Of a stretch of DNA of 64,000 bases, positions 53,179 to 61,879 are shown piece after piece (the first letter of the stretch is position 1; every line of letters begins with the position of its first letter). Source of the DNA: CAZUTO01 sp964623085 (lineage in GTDB: Bacteria > Pseudomonadota > Gammaproteobacteria > Pseudomonadales > GM7GCV1); contig CAZUTO010000008.1 of the NCBI GenBank assembly GCA_964623085.1, positions 1 to 64,000 on the forward strand, written 5' to 3'. A program made the translations under genes and the position numbers. Under the pieces are notes generated by a model. The model ran no database searches. It worked only from the letters and a program-made list of their open reading frames with translations, and was not told the DNA's origin.

Positions 53179-55347
53179 TTAGAAACGCCCGGTTACTGAA
53201 AGCCGTGCATTGATCGACTCGCCGACGGTAATGTTATTGGTTGTATGGGCGTTCGGAAAATAAAGCTGATCAGTGAAGTTCTCAATGTTTAGCTGAACAC
53301 GTAATTTCTCATTCACATCGAAGTGCGCTGAGAGATCAAGACGCGTAAAGCTTGGCAGCGTCACAGTGTTGCCATTATCAGCGAAACTCTCATCTTGATA
53401 GGTTAGGCCAATCCCTATGCCGAATTGGCTAGTCGCTTGAAAACTATTCCAGACGGAAAATGTGTTTTTTGGCAGTTCACGCGGACGAAGTCCAGTGTCA
53501 TTGCCGAATTCATCAACATCGTCGCCAGTTAGATAGCTGTAGCCGGCTGTTAGGAGCCATGCGTCGTTGATCTGCCCTTGAAGCTGCACTTCGAGGCCAG
53601 TTATTTCTTCGTCTATGATATCAAGTGTGTCGGGATCAGCGTCTGCTACCTGTGGTGAGCTATTCTCGATTTCGAATACAGATGCTGTAAAGCTGAGGCT
53701 TGGGTTCGGGTCCCACTTAACACCTGCTTCTAGGTTGGTGGATTCGTTTGGATCCAGAACGTTATCATCGCCATTAATATCAGCAAACTGTTCTCCGCTT
53801 CGCGGTAGGAAAGATTCACTGTAGCTTGCGTAAATAGAAATATTCTCCCTTGGCTTGTAGATAAGACCCGCTCGCGGTGAAATCTGTTGATCTGTTCGAG
53901 AGCGATTTATAACATCATCGGGTTCGCCATCGATAAGTGCTTCTACGTTAAACACGTCAATTTCAAACTCGTCATATCGCAAACCAAGCACCAGATCCAA
54001 GTTTCTCATGATTTCGATTTCGTCCTGAAGAAAGAGTGAGATGACGTCGATGTCTACTTCGGTGTCGTCGTTGAGTTGGCTAAAGTTGATCGTCGTTATA
54101 TCACCAGCGGCATTAACACCTACACCGCCATTGAGGGCGATGGGTCTATTGACGACAAAGGTTTCCATGTCATCCATAGATGTGTCGAATTGGGCGTTGA
54201 ATCGATCCTGATCAGATGAAGTATCGATATACTCTACACCGGTAACCACTGTGTGATTGATTCCACCAGTACCGAACTCACCAATAAAGTTTGCGGAGAG
54301 CACAAAGTTCTCGCGTTCAGTAGTATCAACGTATCCGTCGAGTTCGACCACATTCGTAGTTTGGTCAAAATCCGATGGGAAGATGTTTTGATACAGTTTG
54401 TCATAGTCACCGTAAAAAGCGCTGAAGTTACCTTTTAGGTTGTCTGAAAATTTGTGCTGAACTGCCGCACGAATGACATGTGCATCGAGCTCTGTTGTGC
54501 TTAAATCTGGATCAGCAAAAATGATGTCTTCAAATGCTTCAACCGGTCTGCCGTCATCGCCAGAAACAATACCGCGATCAATAAATCGTTCGTGATCGAT
54601 GTACTCATAGGATACATCTAATATGGTACTTGGGCTTAGCTGAAAGCGGGCAGTAGGGTTGACACCAAAGCGATCACCATCGAAGGAATCACGGTGATTC
54701 TCCAGCGATTCGTAGGCCGCATTAATACGGAATGCAGTGCGATCATTGATGGCTAAGTTGCTGTCGATGGCAAAGCCAAGGTCGCCGAAGGTGCCAGCGC
54801 CGATTGTATAATCGGTAAATTGTTCGCCAACCACGCCCTTTTTGGTGACGCGATTTAGAATGCCACCTGTGCCGCCGCGTCCAAACATCAGGGCATTCGG
54901 GCCGCGCAAGATCTCAACCTGTTCTAGGTTGTAAAGCGGACGGAAATACTGAACATCGTCCCGGGCGCCATCGACATAAAAGTCTGCAGTGGAGCGAACA
55001 CCACGAAATACGACGGCATCACGATGGCCTTCACCTTGGGATGTGTTGACGCCAGGCGTGTAGTTGATGATATCGCTAACGCTAGTGAGGCCTTGGAGCG
55101 CAATTTGCTCACTGGACAGAATGGAGAGGCTTTGCGGTACATCAATAATGGGTGTTGGGCTTCTTAGGGAGTTGACTTGATTGCTATACAGATGTTGCTC
55201 AGTAACGATGATTTCGTCCATTTCTTCTGTCTCATCGGTGGTGCCATTTTCCCGGCTTTCGCTTTCTTGAGTGCTGGCCATAGGAGCGGCGAGCAAAAAC
55301 AAAAGCGCGGTGGCGCCGATAATACTATTGAAGAATCTGTACTGCAT
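53179..55347 (-). CDS. TonB-dependent siderophore receptor
   Basis: Outer-membrane ferric-siderophore receptor. Signal peptide (about 1-25), TonB box DEIIVTE (about 44-50), plug domain (VDVPQSLSI-like start, RGVRSTADFYVDGARDDVQYF, LRGPNALMFGRGGTGGILNRVTK) and a 22-strand barrel ending in an aromatic residue (LSVTGRF). The plug is of the catecholate type (Fiu/CirA-like), but the ligand is not certain. The ATG at 55347 is preferred over an in-frame TTG at 55365. A Fur box lies 48 nt upstream. Confidence 0.95.
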   Translation of the reverse strand: MQYRFFNSIIGATALLFLLAAPMASTQESESRENGTTDETEEMDEIIVTEQHLYSNQVNSLRSPTPIIDVPQSLSILSSEQIALQGLTSVSDIINYTPGVNTSQGEGHRDAVVFRGVRSTADFYVDGARDDVQYFRPLYNLEQVEILRGPNALMFGRGGTGGILNRVTKKGVVGEQFTDYTIGAGTFGDLGFAIDSNLAINDRTAFRINAAYESLENHRDSFDGDRFGVNPTARFQLSPSTILDVSYEYIDHERFIDRGIVSGDDGRPVEAFEDIIFADPDLSTTELDAHVIRAAVQHKFSDNLKGNFSAFYGDYDKLYQNIFPSDFDQTTNVVELDGYVDTTERENFVLSANFIGEFGTGGINHTVVTGVEYIDTSSDQDRFNAQFDTSMDDMETFVVNRPIALNGGVGVNAAGDITTINFSQLNDDTEVDIDVISLFLQDEIEIMRNLDLVLGLRYDEFEIDVFNVEALIDGEPDDVINRSRTDQQISPRAGLIYKPRENISIYASYSESFLPRSGEQFADINGDDNVLDPNESTNLEAGVKWDPNPSLSFTASVFEIENSSPQVADADPDTLDIIDEEITGLEVQLQGQINDAWLLTAGYSYLTGDDVDEFGNDTGLRPRELPKNTFSVWNSFQATSQFGIGIGLTYQDESFADNGNTVTLPSFTRLDLSAHFDVNEKLRVQLNIENFTDQLYFPNAHTTNNITVGESINARLSVTGRF

Positions 55348-55394
55348 GGTTAGCCCTGATTTCAAAGAGGCGAGGATGTTAATGTAAATCTAAT

Positions 55395-55409
55395 TGCGAA
55401 TCAATCTCA
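55395..55409 (-). promoter_or_regulatory. Fur box upstream of the siderophore receptor
   Basis: On the minus strand TGAGATT-G-ATTCGCA matches the 7-1-7 Fur motif TGATAAT-N-ATTATCA at 10 of 14 arm positions, within AAATGAGATTGATTCGCAAT. The spot, 48 nt before the start codon, suits repression by Fur in iron-replete cells. Confidence 0.75.
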
Positions 55410-55642
55410 TTTGCATTTATTTTCTCATCGCGATATTTGATGTGCTTTTTTCTATGTCCTGATGGGTGTCTTCTTAAGGTTGATCTAAAGAAGATAGTGC
55501 CGATTAGTCTGTTTGAAAAATAGGCGAGCGCGACATCGATATGATGTCGTAACAAATGTCTGTTCTACGCAATCTTTGGGTAGCACCAACTTGGTGCTCG
55601 GCGTTAAAATGGCGCTCTTTGCGGGTCTAGGAACTATCGCAT

Positions 55643-56578
55643 ATGTTCAACAAGCCTTTCCGGTGCGAACAATCTATTACAGTGAACAAACATATTTCTC
55701 AGGTGAGTCCGGCCGTTGGCGACTTCAACACTTGGCGTATTTGGTCGCCTTGGGTATGCATGGAAACTGACTGTCTATTTAAGGTAGAAGGGAACCCGCA
55801 AGAACTGGGCCATAAGCAAGAATGGTATGGTGATCGTATTGGGTCTGGGGAAATGGTGATGACCCATAGCAGTGCTGAGGTTTATAAATATGACCTCCAA
55901 CTGATCACGCCTTGGAGGTCAAACAACACGGTTGAATTTCATTTAGAAGGCCGTGGTGGTAATACAAAAGTCACCTGGATGATGAATGGCGAGATGCCGC
56001 TTTATTTGTTTCCTAGTAAGCAGGCAATGAAGTGTGCGATTGAAAGTGACTATGGCCGTGGCTTAAAGATGTTGAAGGAATACCTTGAAACGGGGAGCGT
56101 GCCGAGCGAAACAGAAATTTCCGGTGAGCAGTCTAAACAGGGCTTTCACTATCTAGGACTTCGAAAATCGACCTCACTAGACAACATGTCCACTGAGATG
56201 TCGAGGGCGTTTGGGAAGGTGTTGGACTGGGTCAATTCATCGGAAATAGAGCGACCAAAAGGGTACGTTACCTTTTATCACAAGTACGATATCGTCAAAA
56301 AACGGTGTGATTTTACTGTTGCGCCCGTATACACAGAAAAGCCTGCGAATACGAAAAGATTGATTGTTGGAGAGATTCCGGATCATAGGGTAGTGCAGGT
56401 GGTTCATACCGGCTTATATGATTACTTGGGGAACGCCTGGGCTACAGTGATGGCAGAGCAACAGTGTGAAAAGCTAAAACTGAATAAGAAGATTCCGCAT
56501 TATGAGCGCTATCTCAATAATCCGGAAGACAAGGAGCCAGAAGAGATTAAAACGGAAGTAAATATTCCTGTAAGGTAG
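55643..56578 (+). CDS. SRPBCC domain plus GyrI-like effector-binding domain, N-terminus likely frameshifted
   Basis: The readable ORF (311 residues) holds a START/SRPBCC lipid-binding-type domain (FRCEQSITVNKHISQVSPAVGDF ... WRIWSPWV, about 6-150) and a C-terminal GyrI-like small-molecule-binding domain (YHKYDIV ... YERYLNNPEDKEPEE ... EVNIPVR). Relatives carry a hydrophobic anchor before the SRPBCC domain. Here that segment (MALFAGLGTIAYVQQAF, from 55609) lies in the neighbouring frame. Dropping one T from the TTT at 55660-55662 joins both: AYVQQAFRCEQSITV. So the gene may carry a real or sequencing frameshift and would start at 55609 or upstream. Confidence 0.8.
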   Translation: MFNKPFRCEQSITVNKHISQVSPAVGDFNTWRIWSPWVCMETDCLFKVEGNPQELGHKQEWYGDRIGSGEMVMTHSSAEVYKYDLQLITPWRSNNTVEFHLEGRGGNTKVTWMMNGEMPLYLFPSKQAMKCAIESDYGRGLKMLKEYLETGSVPSETEISGEQSKQGFHYLGLRKSTSLDNMSTEMSRAFGKVLDWVNSSEIERPKGYVTFYHKYDIVKKRCDFTVAPVYTEKPANTKRLIVGEIPDHRVVQVVHTGLYDYLGNAWATVMAEQQCEKLKLNKKIPHYERYLNNPEDKEPEEIKTEVNIPVR

Positions 56579-56624
56579 CGAAGCGCCCTTGATTAAAAAG
56601 GCTCTGAAATCAAAAAGATTCTGA

Positions 56625-56660
56625 TTAAAAAAGCAGCGGACTTCTCGCAAAAGAAGCCCG
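56625..56660 (-). terminator. Terminator of the lipoprotein gene at 56676
   Basis: On the minus strand CGGGCTTCT/AGAAGTCCG (56660-56652 with 56645-56637, one G-U pair) forms a 9-bp stem, followed after 4 nt by T6 (plus-strand A6 at 56627-56632). Confidence 0.65.
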
Positions 56661-56675
56661 TGCAGATATTGACTT

Positions 56676-57545
56676 TTATGGTTGATCTACGGCGATAGGG
56701 AATGAATATGAAGACAGTATTGAAAAATCCTCGTTTGCACGGATGGTGACTAAAACTGCATAGTCAGCGCCGGGGCCCCAATCGAAAGCAGTTCCACTTA
56801 GATTAAAGGTTTGCTGCCCGCTGTCGCCAGCGCTTAGTGTCAGCGTATCTTGAGCGATAAACAAGTCTCTAAATTCGTCATTGACGCCGATCGCTAGCGT
56901 TGCGTCAGTGTCTACCGCGTAATCCAGTACTACGCTGAACATCGTTAGTGCCCCTTCTTCTGCTGATGCTGGACTGATGCTAACAACGAGGCTTGCTGTG
57001 TTGTTCGGATCTTCAATATCTTCCGGAAACGGGATGTAGTCGAAAACAAAATCTGCTTGATCGTCTTCGGCATTCTCGACGCTTGAAAACCAACTCATGG
57101 TATCGCCATCAAACTCCACAAAAAACATGCCTTGAGCTAAGTCTGAGCAACCTTCACCAAGGGTGTCTAGTTGCTCTGGGGTAAGATTCAAAGACAGTGT
57201 TGAGCCATCTTCACCCTGATCTTGGAAAGTAAAGCCTTGACTGACTGCGTCGCTGATAACATCAAAGTCTGTGGGGATCACCTCTGTACCAGGCAAAATA
57301 CCTACTTCTCCATTGTTAGAGAAATTGAAGACCGTTTCGCAAGTTACTGGTGACTGGGTTAGCCATGGGCCATCTACAGCAGCACGATCAGTCGCAGCAG
57401 CTGGGTCGGGTATGCCGCCCATGCCATCAGTTGTATCGTCTGGAATACGAGGGTTGTCAAATTCTAAATCGCTGAAGGACCCATCATCACCGCAAGCAGC
57501 GAGAAAGGTGAAAGAGCAAAAAAAAAGGGCTTGGTAAAATTTCAT
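56676..57545 (-). CDS. Lipoprotein of unknown function
   Basis: Not recognised. The 289 residues start with a lipoprotein signal, lipobox LAAC with Cys18, then CGDDGS. The next 45 residues are disordered and contain the short run DGMGGIP. Residues about 55-165 contain TCETVFNFSNNGEV and a Cys pair. The C-terminal half (about 180-289) is Thr/Ser/Ala-rich with a beta pattern resembling an immunoglobulin-like or Calx-beta fold (SLVVSISPASAEEGALTMF). No enzyme motif is visible. It follows the sulfatase gene on the same strand by 128 nt and may share its transcript. Confidence 0.8.
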   Translation of the reverse strand: MKFYQALFFCSFTFLAACGDDGSFSDLEFDNPRIPDDTTDGMGGIPDPAAATDRAAVDGPWLTQSPVTCETVFNFSNNGEVGILPGTEVIPTDFDVISDAVSQGFTFQDQGEDGSTLSLNLTPEQLDTLGEGCSDLAQGMFFVEFDGDTMSWFSSVENAEDDQADFVFDYIPFPEDIEDPNNTASLVVSISPASAEEGALTMFSVVLDYAVDTDATLAIGVNDEFRDLFIAQDTLTLSAGDSGQQTFNLSGTAFDWGPGADYAVLVTIRANEDFSILSSYSFPIAVDQP

Positions 57546-57673
57546 ATAGATATCCTTGGGAACCGAGTTCCTATACTGCGGATTCTATGTTGCTGAAGGC
57601 AATGCCGCCACAGAGAAGCGTGTTTTTTCTCCTACTGTGACGACAAAGTGTTACTGAGTTAACAGTTTAGTGG

Positions 57674-59440
57674 CTAGTTACCGTTACCGCCGGCCATCTC
57701 GCCGCCCATCTCGCCGCCCATGCCGCCACCCATGCCGCCACCCATGCCGCCACCCATGGCTGCACCGCCGCCGCCTGCGCCACTTGTATCATCCACAATA
57801 GGAATGATAAGTCCGTGGTTTGAGCTGTACTGGTCCCAAGCTGCAAGCAGTTCTTCAACTACTTCAGGGTTTTGATCAGATAGATCAGTGGTTTCACCTG
57901 GGTCAGTGGCCATGTCGTAAAGCCCCCAGAAACCAGCTTCTTGCGCAGGTCGTTGACCTGAATCAGATGATTTTGTTGCGAGTTGTAGCAATTTCCAATC
58001 ACCTTTACGTACGGCTAAATGACCGAACACTTCCCAGGCGAGAATATCGTCGTCAGTTCGAACTATGTCAGTTTCGCCCATGATCAAAGGTCGCAAAGAC
58101 TTGCCTTGAAGTGGGTGAACGGGCTTTCCGTCCGCCAAATCTTGAGGATGTGGTGCATTTGCCATATCCACGAAGGTCGCAGCGATGTCGATGACAGAGG
58201 TCAGCTGATCACTTTTTACGCCTGATACGCCTGATTTAGGATAGTGAAAAATCGCTTGTCCACGAATACCACCTTCAGAGCTGAATGATTTGAAGTAGCG
58301 CATAACACTGCCAGCAGCTTCAGCCCAGCCAGTTCGGTAGTGAACATAAGAGTTAATTTTACCCATGTTCTCGTAGCTAGTATCGAAACCACCGTCGCCA
58401 CCGCCACCAGGATTACGAATTTGACCTTCTGCACCATTGTCAGTAAGGAAAACAATCACAGTGTTTTCGTACTCATCAATTGATTTCAAGTAATCAACTA
58501 GACGGCCAATGCTCTCGTCCAGGAAATCGACCATCGCAGCGTAGATTTCCATCTCGCGTACGGCCACTTTCTTTTCTTCATCTGAGAGAGTGTCCCAAGG
58601 CTCAACAATGTCTAGCTGCGGGTAAGTTTTCGCATCTGCTGGGAAAATGCCAGCAGCTTTCGACGCTTCGATACGTTTTTCTCGAAGTACATCATAGCCT
58701 TCGTCATACATGCCTTCATATTTGGCAATGTACTCAGGTGGTGCTTGCAACGGCCAGTGCGGTGCAGTGTAAGCTAGGTAAGTGAACCAGGGAGCACCTG
58801 TTTCACGATCTTTCTCAATCGCATCAATGATGTAATCCGTGTAAAAAGTGGTTGAGTAGAAATCCTCAGGTAATTTTTCTACGTCTACACCATCTTCGGA
58901 ATAAGCTGATTTACGCGAAGCCTGAACGAAAGAGGCATCGTGATAATGACTTGCCATACCTGGTAGCAGTGCAAAACTGCGATCAAAACCTCGGCCACTT
59001 GGACGATTACCTGCATCATTTCCTAGGTGCCATTTACCGGTAAAGTACGTGTTATAGCCCGCCGCTTGGAGCAATGATGGGAAAGCAATAGTGTTGTCAT
59101 TCAAAACACTTTCATAACCTGGCTCATCTCGCTGATTTACTGCTTGGTGCATCCCGCCGCCAGCGTTATGGCTGTCTGTTCCGCCCATAAGTGCAGAACG
59201 AGTAGGACGACAAACTGCCTGGTTATGGAAGTCCGTCATCAATAAGCCTTCTTTAGCTAGCTGATCAAGAACAGGTGTGTTGATTTCACTGCCGTAGGCG
59301 CCGATATCGGTATACCCCATGTCATCGACCATGATGAGTAGAAAGTTTGGTCGATCATCTTCAGTTTGCGCAAAGGCAAACTGGCAAATCAAAGTAGATA
59401 ATAAAGCCAGTATGGCCTTGGATTGATGGCTCGCTCTCAT
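57674..59440 (-). CDS. Exported arylsulfatase with Gly/Met-rich C-terminal tail
   Basis: Type I sulfatase predicted to cleave sulfate esters in the periplasm or at the surface. Signal peptide (about 1-24), metal site PNFLLIMVDDMGYTDIGAYG, and the sulfatase signature CRPTRSALMGG with Cys77 as the residue to be converted to formylglycine. Also YFTGKWHLG and VIVFLTDNGAEGQ. 588 residues. The last 35 (GAGGGGAAMGGGMGGGMGG... ending GGNGN) are a low-complexity Gly/Met tail not part of the fold. No formylglycine-generating enzyme is in the window. Substrate unknown. Confidence 0.93.
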   Translation of the reverse strand: MRASHQSKAILALLSTLICQFAFAQTEDDRPNFLLIMVDDMGYTDIGAYGSEINTPVLDQLAKEGLLMTDFHNQAVCRPTRSALMGGTDSHNAGGGMHQAVNQRDEPGYESVLNDNTIAFPSLLQAAGYNTYFTGKWHLGNDAGNRPSGRGFDRSFALLPGMASHYHDASFVQASRKSAYSEDGVDVEKLPEDFYSTTFYTDYIIDAIEKDRETGAPWFTYLAYTAPHWPLQAPPEYIAKYEGMYDEGYDVLREKRIEASKAAGIFPADAKTYPQLDIVEPWDTLSDEEKKVAVREMEIYAAMVDFLDESIGRLVDYLKSIDEYENTVIVFLTDNGAEGQIRNPGGGGDGGFDTSYENMGKINSYVHYRTGWAEAAGSVMRYFKSFSSEGGIRGQAIFHYPKSGVSGVKSDQLTSVIDIAATFVDMANAPHPQDLADGKPVHPLQGKSLRPLIMGETDIVRTDDDILAWEVFGHLAVRKGDWKLLQLATKSSDSGQRPAQEAGFWGLYDMATDPGETTDLSDQNPEVVEELLAAWDQYSSNHGLIIPIVDDTSGAGGGGAAMGGGMGGGMGGGMGGEMGGEMAGGNGN

Positions 59441-59612
59441 TATGGATTCCCCCGAATGTAGTTAGCTGCTGTAGTTATAATTTTCTCGGTTACCGAAAAA
59501 AGCTAAGCAAGTATCGCATAGAAAACGGAGGGGTAAATATTACTTTCGTTAAGTTATTAGTACATATCTTTTGCTTACGAAAGACCGCTTGGTAGCGGCT
59601 TCTATAGCGCTT

Positions 59613-59951
59613 TTATATAGTGGTGTCGCCATCCAACTTGCTCAGAAGTGAAGATACAGCTTCTCGGCTATTGGGGCGAACCTCTCGGCCTACTTCCTGA
59701 CCGTTTTTTAGCGTAACAAGCGTTGGCCAAAGCTTTACGCCAAAAGAGCGGCCGAGTTTTTTACCGCGCCCGTCGTAAACTTTGATATGAGGGATATCTC
59801 GAAACGCGTTAACCGCTTCTTCAACAAAGGGGCTTGCACCTTGGCAAAATTGGCACCAGGGCGCACCGAATTCAAGAAGTACATCGCCAGTCATAGTGCT
59901 CACCTCATCAGGGGTTGGCGCTGCTTCGGAGTATTCAGGGTTATAGCTCAT
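59613..59951 (-). CDS. Thioredoxin-family protein
   Basis: Thiol-disulfide oxidoreductase of 112 residues with a thioredoxin fold and active site WCQFC (Cys33, Cys36), where canonical thioredoxin has WCGPC. The cis-Pro loop is LWPTLVTLKNG. No signal peptide, so cytoplasmic. It resembles small thioredoxins of Pseudomonas-type genomes. Single gene, 172 nt downstream of the start of the sulfatase gene. Confidence 0.9.
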   Translation of the reverse strand: MSYNPEYSEAAPTPDEVSTMTGDVLLEFGAPWCQFCQGASPFVEEAVNAFRDIPHIKVYDGRGKKLGRSFGVKLWPTLVTLKNGQEVGREVRPNSREAVSSLLSKLDGDTTI

Positions 59952-60259
59952 AATTTTGTTACTTTAGTGAGGCTAGATCCAATATCAGACCTTATAAAGG
60001 TCTGGTGAAAAAGAATGATGGCAGAGAGAAGTGCTCTTTGACAAAATGATATTGTAGGGCTGATTAGGGTTGAGTTCAGCCACTACTATCTCACTACTAA
60101 ACAGGCTGCATATCTCATAGATATATTATAGGTATCTTATAGATATCTTATAGATATCGAGATTTGCGCAGGATGCTTGAAGTTTTCATTATGGGCGCAA
60201 CGTTTAAATGGTTGTCTGCCTTTTTAAGGCTCAGAATTTGAGGATAAAGAGAATAAGAA
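59952..60259. other. 308-bp divergent intergenic region before doxX
   Basis: It separates thioredoxin (minus) from the DoxX gene (plus). The main feature is the 11-bp tandem array at 60111-60154, listed separately. The rest shows no ORF or terminator. Confidence 0.6.
60111..60154. repeat. Four tandem copies of an 11-bp AT-rich repeat
   Basis: TATCTCATAGA, TATATTATAGG, TATCTTATAGA and TATCTTATAGA follow each other without spacing, with a degenerate fifth copy (TATCGAGATTT) after them. The period is close to one helical turn, so all copies face the same side of the DNA. The array ends 105 nt before the doxX start. It could be a phased binding site or a curved upstream element. Confidence 0.75.
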
Positions 60260-60649
60260 ATGGCCTCAGTCGAATCCTTTGACCTAACTAACGGTGCAGT
60301 TCTTCTGCGTTTGATCTGTGCGTTATTTTTTGTCCCGCATATGTACTTTAAAGCGTTCGGAAACCCTCCGCCTGCGTCGGGCTTTTTTAAAGCCGCGGGC
60401 TATCCGAATCCGATGCTAGTGATGCGGGTAGCGCTGGCCATTGAGCTGGTTTCCAGCACCTTATTGCTACTGAATATCTATACGCAGTATGTAGCGTTGT
60501 TATGCGCTCTAATACTCGGTGTTGCTGCTGTTTCCATTATCTTTGAAAGAGGCAAGAACTTTGTCTGGCTCTGGCCTAAAGGCGGCATGGAATACGCTGT
60601 CTTTTGGTCCATTTGTTGTGTGATTGTTTCGATGTTGTATTGGCAGTAA
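60260..60649 (+). CDS. DoxX-family membrane protein
   Basis: A 129-residue protein with four membrane segments and the DoxX layout (LLRLICALFFVPHMYFKAFG, GFFKAAGYPNPMLVMRVALAIELVSSTLLLL, GGMEYAVFWSICC). DoxX-family proteins are quinol-linked or redox-related membrane proteins, mostly uncharacterised. Its start has a weak GAGA RBS. It may be regulated through the upstream repeat. Confidence 0.87.
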   Translation: MASVESFDLTNGAVLLRLICALFFVPHMYFKAFGNPPPASGFFKAAGYPNPMLVMRVALAIELVSSTLLLLNIYTQYVALLCALILGVAAVSIIFERGKNFVWLWPKGGMEYAVFWSICCVIVSMLYWQ

Positions 60650-60713
60650 TACTTGGCGTGGTTAGGGGTCCGATTCACCCAATTGAGCACTTTTTAGTTA
60701 ATTTAAATAATGC

Positions 60714-61013
60714 TCAGATTGATCGAGTATTCAACGCAGAATTAATCGCCTGCGCGAGTTGAAAGTCTCGCATGGTCAGCCCGCCAGTATCATGAGTGGT
60801 TAATCGAATGTTGACCCTGTTATAAACGTTTGACCATTCGGGATGATGATTGAGTTGTTCTGCGCTGAGCGCCACCTTTTCCATGAATTCCCAAGCAGCT
60901 TTAAAACTCGCAAAAATGATTTCTGTCTCTATGGCGTTGCTGTCTGAAGAAACAGTCCACCCTGGTTCGAGATTTTGAAGTTCGGAGAGTTGTTTTTCAG
61001 TGAGTTTTTCCAT
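60714..61013 (-). CDS. phhB: Pterin-4a-carbinolamine dehydratase
   Basis: Dehydrates 4a-hydroxytetrahydropterin and so recycles the cofactor of aromatic amino acid hydroxylases. The ATG at 61013 gives exactly the 99-residue family protein: MEKLTEKQLSELQ, EQLNHHPEWSNVYNRV with catalytic His pair, TTHDTGGLTMRDFQLAQAI. A longer reading frame runs into the next gene and has no family features. No phenylalanine hydroxylase gene is in the window. It lies 28 nt after the CMD-family gene. Confidence 0.95.
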   Translation of the reverse strand: MEKLTEKQLSELQNLEPGWTVSSDSNAIETEIIFASFKAAWEFMEKVALSAEQLNHHPEWSNVYNRVNIRLTTHDTGGLTMRDFQLAQAINSALNTRSI

Positions 61014-61041
61014 CACGTGGTTTTTAGGCCAAAGAATTGAC

Positions 61042-61638
61042 TTAGCAGGCAGAGATATCTTCAGAGCGTTGCTTGAAGCTGTATTCATCAATGATATGTG
61101 ACACGCGACCAACTGTGTCTTGATCGAGTGTGAGTCCCCAAGTAGTAACCATGCCTGCCAAGGTGGCGTGCACTCCATGTAGGGTAATGATGTCCATGAC
61201 TTGCTGGTTCGAGTAGTTTTTGTCGAGGATGGCGAGTGTGACTGGGCGAATTCTTCGGTGCTCCACCAAGTCATCTATGGCCATGATGAGTGCGCGCTCT
61301 TCTTCTACCCAAGGCCGTTCGGCAACTGGCTCCAGTAGGCCAAGCATTTCTTCAACTTCGATACCTAAGCGCAGCGCGCGATCGGAACGCGACGCCCATT
61401 CATACCAGCAGTTCATGTGCACCGCGAGGCGCAAAGCGGCAATTTCACTTTTGCGTTTTCCGATTGAGCTACCATCTATCAAATAGTTTCTGATTGGCCA
61501 ACATGCGATAAGCAAGTCAGGGCTGTTTGCCATTATTTTGTGAATGTTTTCAGGCTCTCCATGCAAATCATTTAGCACGCCGGCGAGCTTGTCTGGCCAC
61601 TCTTGTGACGGAATTGGAAGAGGCATAGAGTCATGCAT
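61042..61638 (-). CDS. Carboxymuconolactone decarboxylase-family protein
   Basis: Helical AhpD/CMD-fold protein of about 198 residues. The block ALRLAVHMNCWYEWASRSDRALRLGI corresponds to the CMD motif helix, but the CxxC of AhpD peroxidases is absent and the usual second His is Arg. It is thus more like the gamma-carboxymuconolactone decarboxylase branch or an uncharacterised subgroup. Start: ATG at 61638 preferred; a TTG at 61653 and ATG at 61626 are alternatives. It may form an operon with phhB. Confidence 0.82.
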   Translation of the reverse strand: MHDSMPLPIPSQEWPDKLAGVLNDLHGEPENIHKIMANSPDLLIACWPIRNYLIDGSSIGKRKSEIAALRLAVHMNCWYEWASRSDRALRLGIEVEEMLGLLEPVAERPWVEEERALIMAIDDLVEHRRIRPVTLAILDKNYSNQQVMDIITLHGVHATLAGMVTTWGLTLDQDTVGRVSHIIDEYSFKQRSEDISAC

Positions 61639-61879
61639 GTTTGAATAAACCAAATTTTATGTGTGTGGCGGCTCGTCGAGAGTAAAGAGAGATTTACGGT
61701 TACAAAGCAGCGCAATATGTTAGCTATTGCCAGCATATCGGCTTGATTTATTAGCGACAAGAAGAGTAACGCAGTTTTACAATTCTTTCGTTCGAGAATT
61801 ATCTCGCCTTGTCGCATTTGCGTTAAGGTGATGGCGTGTTTTTTTACCATCAAATTATTTAGGGTTAGCAACGAGGTCG

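Noticed and set aside
55513..55770. Independent small gene in the frame before the SRPBCC protein
   Set aside because: Its downstream half is an off-frame reading of the SRPBCC domain; only its hydrophobic segment looks real, and it fits better as the missing N-terminus after a frameshift.
60714..61274. 186-residue version of the pterin dehydratase
   Set aside because: The first 87 residues overlap the CMD gene and have no family similarity; the ATG at 61013 gives the exact family length.
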